From NCBI GenBank assembly GCA_017745015.1, contig JAGIAF010000167.1, positions 1 through 7,774 of the forward strand: DNA of 7,774 nt. The letters are read 5' to 3'. Positions within the stretch are counted from its first letter, which is position 1; each line of letters begins with the position of its first letter. The notes below the pieces were generated by a model, which saw nothing but the letters and a program-made list of their open reading frames with translations, was not told where the DNA came from and made no database searches. The translations under genes and the position numbers were made by a program. The stretch comes from Bdellovibrio sp. GTDB taxonomy: Bacteria > Bdellovibrionota > Bdellovibrionia > Bdellovibrionales > Bdellovibrionaceae. This document shows, in pieces, positions 1 to 4,881 of this stretch.

Positions 1-202
1 GCTCTGCCTGAGCGAAGAACTCTTGAACGGTGGTGAGGGGATCTATAGAAAACTGAGAATCACTTTTTTGAGTTTTGGATTGCTCGCTCACTGTATAGAA
101 GTCGTCAAATTGAGTATTGCCTCCATTGGCATCTGCCCCTTGATCGGCAAAACCTTTTGCGCTGACTACTAAAATCGCGATCCCTAGAAGAAGCCTTCTC
201 AT
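1..202 (-). CDS. Secreted protein of unknown function, N-terminal part only
   Basis: I do not recognise this protein. Reading the minus strand from the ATG at 202-200 gives 67 uninterrupted codons to the window edge. The start MRRLLLGIAILVVSAKGFA has two arginines, a hydrophobic core and a small-residue cleavage region before DQGADA, a good Sec signal peptide. The mature part seen so far is polar, rich in Q, S, D and T (for example FDDFYTVSEQSKTQKS), with no cysteine and no known motif. A GGAG ribosome-binding site lies five bases before the ATG; an ATG just upstream hits a stop at once. A weak promoter candidate lies further upstream. The protein is therefore probably periplasmic or exported. 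Its function cannot be told from this fragment. Confidence 0.7.
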   Translation of the reverse strand, partial: MRRLLLGIAILVVSAKGFADQGADANGGNTQFDDFYTVSEQSKTQKSDSQFSIDPLTTVQEFFAQAE

Positions 203-235
203 GTCATCTCCAAGTCCGTTTGCTGTTGCCCTTGC

Positions 236-250
236 TAAACATCCTGTTTA
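236..250. repeat. Short perfect inverted repeat TAAACA-tcc-TGTTTA
   Basis: Two 6-base arms with a 3-base centre lie between the candidate -10 element (270-275) and the ribosome-binding site of the minus-strand secreted-protein gene, that is in its presumed leader. The size and symmetry suit an operator half-site pair, but it could equally be chance. No regulator can be named. Confidence 0.3.
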
Positions 251-269
251 CGCAATCAGAGCTAGGACT

Positions 270-298
270 ATTAGATTAGGCCCAAAGTACTAAAGCAA
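270..298 (-). promoter_or_regulatory. Candidate sigma70 promoter for the secreted-protein gene
   Basis: On the minus strand TTGCTT (298-293) and TCTAAT (275-270) are separated by exactly 17 bases. The -10 matches TATAAT at five of six bases, while the -35 matches only three of six. It sits about 70 bases before the start codon at 202. Position and spacing are right, but such matches arise often by chance in this kind of DNA. Confidence 0.3.
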
Positions 299-306
299 TG
301 GAATAA

Positions 307-335
307 TTGTTAGACTTTGGTTTGCATGTTCTAAC
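307..335 (+). promoter_or_regulatory. Candidate extended -10 promoter for the FNR-like regulator
   Basis: TTGTTA (307-312) and TCTAAC (330-335) are 17 bases apart. The -10 is preceded by TG at 327-328 with one base between, the extended -10 pattern. The two elements overlap an inverted repeat, GTTAGA (309-314) and TCTAAC (330-335). The distance to the chosen start at 594 is long (about 250 bases), so a promoter nearer the gene may exist and have been missed. Confidence 0.25.
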
Positions 336-401
336 TGGACTAGAAATTATGTTACGAGTTTCTTTTTGAGCTCTGTGCTGACACAAATACCTCTCCATCA
401 T

Positions 402-420
402 TTTGTCACCTAACGACAAA
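402..420. promoter_or_regulatory. Operator-like palindrome TTTGTC-N7-GACAAA upstream of the FNR-like gene
   Basis: Perfect 6-base arms, TTTGTC (402-407) and GACAAA (415-420), flank a 7-base centre, a 19-base dyad typical in size for a dimeric helix-turn-helix regulator. It lies downstream of the promoter candidate at 307-335. It does not match the classical FNR box (TTGAT-N4-ATCAA) or CRP box. Autoregulation by the downstream gene is possible but unproven. Confidence 0.3.
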
Positions 421-593
421 GGGCTGCCAGCACACAACCTAAATCTATGCACCGCCACATTGCCATTCAGCGTTACGTCGAAAGCGGACTTTCCACGGGG
501 GAATTGGATATCACTATGAGAAAGCGCCCCGAACATGCGTGGCCTCGCCTTATCTTATACCAAAATCTACCCGTGTATGATACTCTGAACACT

Positions 594-1292
594 ATGAGCG
601 AGAACCACGACTGTCCTCCCAATCAGACTCTAAATTGCCAAAACTGCACTGTAAAAGATGAGAGTTTGTTGTGTGCAATCAATGATGTTCTTCCTTTGAT
701 TGAAGCCGCACGTACATTGTGCCGGTATAAAGCGGGACAGGTAATTTTCTATGCGGGCAATGATCCTATCGGCATGTTCACTGTCAGTAAAGGCTTGGTA
801 AAACTGGAAGTCACTTCTAGCACCGGCGCAGCTCACACGCTTCGTTTGGTAGGACCTGGTGGAGCTCTCGGTTACCGGTCGCTTTTTGCAGCGGAGCCGT
901 ATCACGCTTCTGCTATCGCGGTTGATGACTGCGAACTTTGCTTTATTCCAAAAGCAGACATCATGAATATCTTTAAAACAAATCCACAGGCGGCACTTCG
1001 CCTTCTTGAACACGTTTCTAAAGATCTTCGTTTGGCAGAAGAAAAATGGACGGGTCAAATGGACAAAGGCGCGCCCGAGAGAATCGCGGAAGCATTGCTC
1101 TTCCTACAAGAGCACTTTGCCCATCAGAATTGGACTCGTCGTGAAATCGCTCAGTGGGCCGGCACAACACCAGAGACTGTGATTCGCACGCTGGCCCTTT
1201 TTGAAAAAGAAGGTTTGATTGATCAAACCGACGGCCGTGTCATCCGCATTGTCTCAAAAGACAAACTCAAAGAACGCACACTGCTCGATTAA
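594..1292 (+). CDS. Crp/Fnr-family transcription regulator, FNR/FnrL-like with cluster cysteines
   Basis: A 232-residue DNA-binding regulator of usual FNR length. Residues about 35-125 form the cyclic-nucleotide-type beta barrel (RYKAGQVIFYAGNDPIGMFT, then VKLEV, GGALGYRSLF), followed by a dimerisation helix (about 125-155) and a helix-turn-helix (about 181-208, TRREIAQWAGTTPETVIRTL). Cysteines at 15, 18 and 27 (C-x2-C-x8-C) plus C116 in the LCFIPK segment line up with the four ligands of the oxygen-labile [4Fe-4S] cluster in FNR/FnrL proteins. A fifth, C7, lies nearby. In the recognition helix E194 and R198 match the FNR/CRP base contacts, but the serine of the FNR E-x2-S-R motif is I197, so the DNA target may differ. 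I chose ATG 594 because residues upstream fit no family. No good Shine-Dalgarno is seen before it. It probably senses oxygen or redox state; cluster binding is inferred from cysteine spacing only. Confidence 0.85.
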   Translation: MSENHDCPPNQTLNCQNCTVKDESLLCAINDVLPLIEAARTLCRYKAGQVIFYAGNDPIGMFTVSKGLVKLEVTSSTGAAHTLRLVGPGGALGYRSLFAAEPYHASAIAVDDCELCFIPKADIMNIFKTNPQAALRLLEHVSKDLRLAEEKWTGQMDKGAPERIAEALLFLQEHFAHQNWTRREIAQWAGTTPETVIRTLALFEKEGLIDQTDGRVIRIVSKDKLKERTLLD

Positions 1293-1301
1293 TCACGAGC
1301 A
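1282..1301 (+). terminator. Weak hairpin over the stop codon of the FNR-like gene
   Basis: TGCTCG (1282-1287) pairs with CGAGCA (1296-1301) around an 8-base loop that contains the TAA stop (1290-1292). No T-run follows directly, so it is a poor intrinsic terminator. The gap to the next gene (1293-1443) otherwise holds only AT-rich DNA and a strong ribosome-binding site. Confidence 0.2.
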
Positions 1302-1443
1302 ATAAACTCAACTCGACTTTGTTAATTATTTCTGTGTCTGCGCACGGAATACCACTCCCTTTTGGCTTTCCCTTGAAGACTTGGATTTGCCGGGATTAGC
1401 CTTAATTCAGATCGGCAATTCCATTAAATCCAAGGAGGAACCT

Positions 1444-2757
1444 ATGCTGTCCCGAAATTTCAAATTCATCGCTGTAACGGCATTTGCGGTCGGCTTCATC
1501 GGCTGCGCCGGAACACCACCAAACCTAGAACCAATTGCGTCTACGGCGGACCCTTCGGTAGAGATCGCTCACACTGACGATATGTTGAAAGCCGCCAAGG
1601 AAAAGCAAGTCGATGTTCTTTCCCCAGACAACTTCAAAGATGCCCAAAAAAATCTGAACAAGGCCAAAGAATATCTGGCTGACAAAAAAAGCCCAGATAA
1701 AATCTTAGAGAAAGTTTCGTACTCTCGTGCTTGGTTGAATGAAGCCAACGCGAAAGCAGAACTTTCAACAAGACAATTGAGCGGTATCCAAGATGCTCGT
1801 CAAGGTGCGATGGCAGCGAAAGCTCCTGAGTACTTCCCTAAAGAGTGGAAGAAACTCAACAACCAGCTTGAGAATGTCACTAAAGACATCGAGGGCGGCA
1901 ATTTGAAAGCGGCCGACAAAAAAGGTCCAGATATCATCGCGGGCTTCCGTCAATTAGAGCGCGACTCTGTCAGCAATACTTATTTGGGTAAAGCTGAAGA
2001 GAATCTGACAGCGGCTAAAAAAGCTGATGCAGAAAAGAAAACACCAAAAACTTACGGCATGGTTCAAATGAAATACAACAATGCTGAGAAGTTGATCGCT
2101 GAAGATCCTCGCAACACAGCAGCTATTGCTCGTGCCGGCGAAGAAGTCACAGCGGATTCGTACATGCTTGGCGAAGTGATGAATAAAGTGAATGCCGGCA
2201 ACTCTGAAGATCTTGTATTGCAATCTATGCGTCAGCAAAGAACAATCTCCGGTCAGCAAAGTGCTTTAAACTCTCAAAACAGAACTCTTCGCAAAACAGA
2301 AGCGGAATTGAAAGAAGCAGAGAAGTCTCAAGCTTTGATCGACACAGCGGCAAAAATCCGTAGTCAGTTTAAACCAAACGAAGCCGAAGTCTTTACTCAA
2401 GATGGTAAAGTCATGGTTCGTCTGAAAGGTTTGAACTTCCCAAGCGGACAAGCGTCTTTAGGACCTAAAAACAAAGCTTTTGTAAAAAAAGTGGAAACTG
2501 CTTTGGCTGACATCCCCACTTCTAAAATTTCCGTTGAAGGTCACACCGACTCAACAGGTTCAGCGGCTGTAAACCAAAGAATCTCTGAGCAACGTGCGAA
2601 AGCCGTTTCGGATCAACTGATCGCAAATGGCGCTCCAGCAGACAGAGTGGACTCTGTAGGATTGGGCGACGAAAAACCAATCGGCAGCAACTCCACTGCT
2701 CACGGTCGTGCGCAAAACAGACGTATCGACCTAGTGATCGAACCACAACTCGAATAG
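1444..2757 (+). CDS. OmpA-family peptidoglycan-binding lipoprotein with DUF4398-like helical repeats
   Basis: A 437-residue envelope protein predicted to tie the outer membrane to the peptidoglycan. The N-terminus is a lipoprotein signal ending in GFIGC, with C21 as the lipidated residue followed by Ala. Residues about 45-245 are alpha-helical, Ala/Lys/Glu-rich and contain three loosely repeated units (about 58-110, 127-172, 199-245) of the DUF4398 type. A heptad-like coiled coil follows (about 262-308). The C-terminal OmpA domain (about 330-433) has the GHTDSTG loop, RAKAV helix and GRAQNRRIDL end. D369 and R384, 15 residues apart, match the pair that contacts diaminopimelate in OmpA_C domains. 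The start ATG 1444 has AGGAGG five bases upstream; an earlier in-frame TTG at 1381 would bury the signal peptide. The gene is followed after nine bases by the CsbD-like gene, whose ribosome-binding site overlaps this stop codon. Confidence 0.9.
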   Translation: MLSRNFKFIAVTAFAVGFIGCAGTPPNLEPIASTADPSVEIAHTDDMLKAAKEKQVDVLSPDNFKDAQKNLNKAKEYLADKKSPDKILEKVSYSRAWLNEANAKAELSTRQLSGIQDARQGAMAAKAPEYFPKEWKKLNNQLENVTKDIEGGNLKAADKKGPDIIAGFRQLERDSVSNTYLGKAEENLTAAKKADAEKKTPKTYGMVQMKYNNAEKLIAEDPRNTAAIARAGEEVTADSYMLGEVMNKVNAGNSEDLVLQSMRQQRTISGQQSALNSQNRTLRKTEAELKEAEKSQALIDTAAKIRSQFKPNEAEVFTQDGKVMVRLKGLNFPSGQASLGPKNKAFVKKVETALADIPTSKISVEGHTDSTGSAAVNQRISEQRAKAVSDQLIANGAPADRVDSVGLGDEKPIGSNSTAHGRAQNRRIDLVIEPQLE

Positions 2758-2766
2758 GAGGCTTAT

Positions 2767-3078
2767 ATGGCGGCCCATCTGCCTGGCCACGGTTGGAAAG
2801 ATCTGAAACAAGAGCTCATGGAAAAATGGCATGAGCTCACGGAAAACGATCTGGATAGTACCGGCGGCAAGTCCAGCTCCATCGTTGATCTGTTGGAGAG
2901 AAAGGTGGGCATGAGAATCGAGGACGCAAGCGAGAAGTTTGCCGAAATTGCTTCTCACTACCACCTCTATGAGGAACCAGAGGAGGAAACCCCTCCTCCA
3001 CCTGAGGATAAAAAGGAACGCGTGATGGAGCTCACTCCGAAAAAGGAAACTCCACCAGATATTCTTCCGAAGCCTTAG
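2767..3078 (+). CDS. CsbD/YjbJ-like stress protein with proline- and glutamate-rich tail
   Basis: A 103-residue, very hydrophilic protein. Residues about 9-66 follow the E. coli YjbJ/CsbD pattern closely: GWKDLKQELMEKW, then HELTENDLD, a central GGK, a DLLERKVG segment and an amphipathic DASEKFAEIA helix. CsbD-family proteins are small general-stress proteins of unknown biochemical role. The tail (about 70-103) is unlike the family: acidic and proline-rich (EEPEEETPPPPEDKK, ETPPDILPKP), probably disordered. There is no signal peptide, so it is expected in the cytoplasm. AGGAGG (2756-2761) overlaps the stop of the OmpA-like gene and sits five bases before ATG 2767, so the two genes are co-transcribed and probably translationally coupled, suggesting an envelope or osmotic stress role. 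The operon ends at the hairpin 3109-3139. Confidence 0.75.
   Translation: MAAHLPGHGWKDLKQELMEKWHELTENDLDSTGGKSSSIVDLLERKVGMRIEDASEKFAEIASHYHLYEEPEEETPPPPEDKKERVMELTPKKETPPDILPKP
2812..2838. repeat. Perfect 9-base inverted repeat inside the CsbD-like gene
   Basis: GAGCTCATG (2812-2820) and CATGAGCTC (2830-2838) are perfect inverted copies with a 9-base centre, about 45 bases after the start codon. The mRNA could fold here and affect translation. GAGCTC recurs near 3028 in the same gene. The repeat encodes parts of ELMEKWHEL, a conserved region, so protein constraint may explain it. Confidence 0.4.
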
Positions 3079-3106
3079 GCTAACAGCGAATACACCCTGC
3101 TCACCC

Positions 3107-3769
3107 TTAAAGAGTCCCGTTTTGTAAACGGGACCCTTTGTTTCTGTTCACCGAAACAAAGGCACATGGCAACGAGTTCAAAGTCTCAGGCTTGCCATTC
3201 ACTTTTTTAACCAACAAAAGCATATCGTTTTTAGCTTCTTGCTTCTGCACGAAGATCATCAATCCATCTTCTTTGAGTTGTTCAAACATCTTCGTGGGAA
3301 TTTCAGCGGAGCCGGCCGTAAATATGATGCGATCATAAGGCGCGCCCTTACTGAAACCTTCAAAGCCATCCCCCGTCATCACACGCACATTGGTGATACG
3401 CATTTGATCCAAAATACCACGCGCACGATCTGCCACCTCAGGAATGATCTCAGTCGTCACCACACTCCCCGTGGGACCCACGATATGAGAAATCAAAGCG
3501 GCATTCCAACCAGAGCCGGCACCCAATTCAAAAACTTTTTGCCCCGGAGCAAGTTGCAACATATCCAACAGGCGCAAGACAAAGCTTGGCTGAGAGATCG
3601 TCGAAACGAACGAACCTTTTTCAAAGATCAACAGGGGATGATCTTCATAGGCTTGCTCCATTGAATATTCTGGAACAAAGAGATGGCGTGGATGGCGATA
3701 ATATGCCTCCACCACTTGTTCCGAGAGCGGCAGAGATTTTTTAAGCAACAGATCTTGATACTGTTCCAT
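3107..3769 (-). CDS. pcm: Protein-L-isoaspartate O-methyltransferase
   Basis: This enzyme uses S-adenosylmethionine to methylate the alpha-carboxyl group of L-isoaspartyl residues in aged proteins, the first step in restoring normal aspartyl bonds; it acts in the cytoplasm. The 220 residues show the full family pattern: RHLFVPE near 29-34, the ISQP substrate loop (58-61, with S59), SAM motif I FELGAGSGWNAALIS (80-94), an acidic VVTTEI strand end (103-108), and GDGFEGF..GAPYDRI (133-148) followed by the AGSAEIP segment. The length is close to the usual 208-220. ATG 3769 is preceded by AAGGA at good spacing; an upstream in-frame start at 3826 would run into oxyR and adds an unrelated peptide. 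The gene diverges from oxyR with only 42 bases between starts, so its promoter must overlap the 5' part of oxyR. Its 3' end is formed by one arm of the terminator hairpin, giving the tail GSRLQNGTL. Confidence 0.92.
   Translation of the reverse strand: MEQYQDLLLKKSLPLSEQVVEAYYRHPRHLFVPEYSMEQAYEDHPLLIFEKGSFVSTISQPSFVLRLLDMLQLAPGQKVFELGAGSGWNAALISHIVGPTGSVVTTEIIPEVADRARGILDQMRITNVRVMTGDGFEGFSKGAPYDRIIFTAGSAEIPTKMFEQLKEDGLMIFVQKQEAKNDMLLLVKKVNGKPETLNSLPCAFVSVNRNKGSRLQNGTL
3109..3139. terminator. Hairpin terminator between the convergent csbD-like and pcm genes
   Basis: A perfect 9-base stem, GTCCCGTTT (3114-3122) with AAACGGGAC (3126-3134), has a 3-base loop and is extended after one mismatch by AAAG/CTTT (3109-3112, 3136-3139). 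On the plus strand it is followed by the T-rich GTTTCTGTTC, so it should end the OmpA-csbD operon. On the minus strand it lies wholly within the last codons and stop of pcm, so if it works in both directions it would end pcm transcripts right at the stop codon with little 3' tail. Confidence 0.75.
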
Positions 3770-3811
3770 GTTTTCCTTGCCCGAGTCGTTCCTCACAGGC
3801 AAGCTTTCGCT

Positions 3812-4765
3812 ATGACCTTGACACAACTCGAATACATTTTAGCCGTTGGTGATACAGGGAGTTTTAGTCACGCCGCTCTCCAGTGTCACGTTACACAACC
3901 TACACTTAGTATGCAGATTCAGAAACTTGAGGACGAATTGGGAGTCGTGCTTTTTGATCGCACGAAGCAACCGGTGCGCCCTACTCACGTTGGCGAAATC
4001 GTTTTGAAGCAAGCACGTCTGATTGTGCAAGGCTCTCAGCATTTGCGTGAGATGGTTGATGAGAACAAAGGCGCCTTGAGTGGCAACTTGCGCATTGGCA
4101 TTATTCCAACATTGGCCCCATACCTTTTGCCGATGTTCCTGAATAGATTCATGACTAAGTATCCGAAAGTGCATTTAATTATCGATGAGCTTGAGACTCA
4201 GGCCATGGTTGATAAAATCCGCAATAACTCTTTGGATTTGGGCCTGGCAGTGACTCCAATTGATGACATCAATATTTCAGCCAAGCCATTATTCTATGAA
4301 CCGTTCATGGCCTACTTCGCACCACAACATGAGCTTGCACAGAAAAAAACCGTGGATGAGAAAGATCTGTCAGCAAATGAAATGCTGTTGTTAAACGAAG
4401 GTCACTGCTTCCGCGAGCAAAGTTTGGCTTTGTGTCGTAACAGAAAGAACTCCGAGAACAAGGGCCAATTTAGTTTTGAAAGTGGCAGTCTTGAAACCTT
4501 GAAAAAGCTTGTGGACCAAGGCGATGGTTTTACTTTACTCCCTTATCTCGCGACTCAAGACCTGCGTGATAAAAAGCGTTTAAAGCCTTTCTCCAACCCC
4601 GTTCCCACTCGAGAAGTTTCTATCCTCCATGGCCCGCACTTTCAGCGTAAAGCCATTCTGAAGGCGCTCATCGAAGAGATTCAAGCGTCCCTTCCAAAGG
4701 AGATTTCACAAACTCGTCACAAGAATCAGATCAAGGTCGATAATCCCATTGGCCACATGAGATAA
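3812..4765 (+). CDS. oxyR: LysR-type hydrogen peroxide sensor and activator OxyR
   Basis: A 317-residue LysR-family regulator. The N-terminal winged helix (TQLEYILAVGDTGSFSHAAL, then VTQPTLSMQIQKLEDELG) closely matches OxyR, including C25. The C-terminal sensor domain contains GHCFREQSLALC: C199 and C208 carry the same numbers and the same C-x8-C spacing as the peroxidatic and resolving cysteines of E. coli OxyR, and the following SLETLKKLVDQGDGFTLLP is also OxyR-like. In this family peroxide forms the C199-C208 disulfide, which switches on activation. ATG 3812 was chosen because the domain begins there; the longer frame from 3683 only reads antisense to pcm. No strong Shine-Dalgarno precedes it. 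The tail after about residue 298 is Lys/His-rich and not conserved. Downstream, an OxyR-type binding site and dps follow, supporting the assignment. Confidence 0.93.
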   Translation: MTLTQLEYILAVGDTGSFSHAALQCHVTQPTLSMQIQKLEDELGVVLFDRTKQPVRPTHVGEIVLKQARLIVQGSQHLREMVDENKGALSGNLRIGIIPTLAPYLLPMFLNRFMTKYPKVHLIIDELETQAMVDKIRNNSLDLGLAVTPIDDINISAKPLFYEPFMAYFAPQHELAQKKTVDEKDLSANEMLLLNEGHCFREQSLALCRNRKNSENKGQFSFESGSLETLKKLVDQGDGFTLLPYLATQDLRDKKRLKPFSNPVPTREVSILHGPHFQRKAILKALIEEIQASLPKEISQTRHKNQIKVDNPIGHMR

Positions 4766-4782
4766 GTTTCACCTATTTTTAC

Positions 4783-4815
4783 ATGGCAGATATAGCTTTT
4801 GCCTATATCTGCCAT
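4783..4815. repeat. Perfect 13-base inverted repeat between oxyR and dps
   Basis: ATGGCAGATATAG (4783-4795) and CTATATCTGCCAT (4803-4815) are exact inverted copies around the 7-base centre CTTTTGC. It contains the central ATAG-N7-CTAT pair of the OxyR-type operator. As RNA it would fold into a long hairpin 17 bases past the oxyR stop codon, but no T-run follows, so the operator reading is preferred; it may also slow read-through from oxyR. Confidence 0.85.
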
Positions 4816-4828
4816 AGTAAAAGAAGAT
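4792..4828 (+). promoter_or_regulatory. OxyR-type operator upstream of dps
   Basis: OxyR tetramers recognise four quarter-sites, ATAG-N7-CTAT-N7-ATAG-N7-CTAT. Here ATAG (4792-4795), CTAT (4803-4806) and ATAG (4814-4817) fit exactly with 7-base gaps. The fourth position, AGAT (4825-4828), keeps only two of four bases. The site lies between oxyR and dps and its last quarter touches the candidate -35 of dps, the usual place for OxyR to contact RNA polymerase. The match is seen in the sequence; binding is inferred from the family pattern. Confidence 0.75.
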
Positions 4829-4857
4829 TGTTCATTTTCGTACAGACCTCCTATCCT
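4828..4857 (+). promoter_or_regulatory. Candidate activator-dependent promoter of dps
   Basis: TTGTTC (4828-4833) and TATCCT (4852-4857) lie 18 bases apart, giving a short leader of roughly 15-20 bases before ATG 4882. Both elements are poor matches to consensus, as expected for a promoter that needs an activator, and the -35 abuts the OxyR-type operator. There is no other good candidate in the gap. Confidence 0.4.
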
Positions 4858-4881
4858 AGTTGCATATTGATGGAGGCTTTT

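Larger units (their letters stand above)
203..593. other. 391-base intergenic region between two divergent genes
   Basis: This stretch lies between the minus-strand secreted-protein gene and the plus-strand FNR-like regulator, and must hold the promoters of both. The open frame of the regulator extends upstream to 447, but that extension (447-593) has no ribosome-binding site, no family similarity and an arginine/proline-rich composition unlike the domain, so I treat it as non-coding. Visible structure is limited to weak promoter candidates (270-298, 307-335) and inverted repeats at 236-250, 309-335 and 402-420. I see no RNA gene or further coding sequence. Confidence 0.6.

Noticed and set aside
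374..385. TGTG-N4-CACA resembling a CRP site
   Set aside because: The CRP pattern is TGTGA-N6-TCACA; here the spacing and the fifth bases are wrong.
576..581. TATGAT as a -10 just before the FNR-like start
   Set aside because: No -35 at any allowed spacing, and it would leave a leader of only a few bases.
447..593. Upstream extension of the FNR-like gene, 49 residues from ATG 447
   Set aside because: It has no ribosome-binding site, no family similarity, and the normal FNR length is reached from ATG 594. ATG 516 was also considered and lacks support.
1215..1226. TTGAT and ATCAA in the FNR-like gene, resembling an FNR box
   Set aside because: The half-sites are 2 bases apart, not 4, and lie inside the coding sequence for the conserved EGLIDQT segment.
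1381..1443. TTG start giving a longer OmpA-like protein
   Set aside because: It would place 21 residues before a clear lipoprotein signal. The AGGAGG five bases before ATG 1444 decides the start.
3239..3664. 141-codon open frame on the plus strand inside pcm
   Set aside because: It is antisense to a complete enzyme gene, has no ribosome-binding site and no recognisable domain. It is a shadow frame.
3683..3811. Upstream extension of oxyR
   Set aside because: It runs antisense through the pcm start, and the LysR helix-turn-helix begins exactly at ATG 3812.
3770..3826. Longer pcm start at 3826
   Set aside because: It would overlap the oxyR start and adds an unrelated peptide. ATG 3769 has AAGGA at proper spacing.
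4783..4881. Longer Dps start at 4783
   Set aside because: This stretch is the inverted repeat, OxyR-type operator and promoter. ATG 4882 has GGAGG at ideal spacing. ATG 4870 overlaps the ribosome-binding site.
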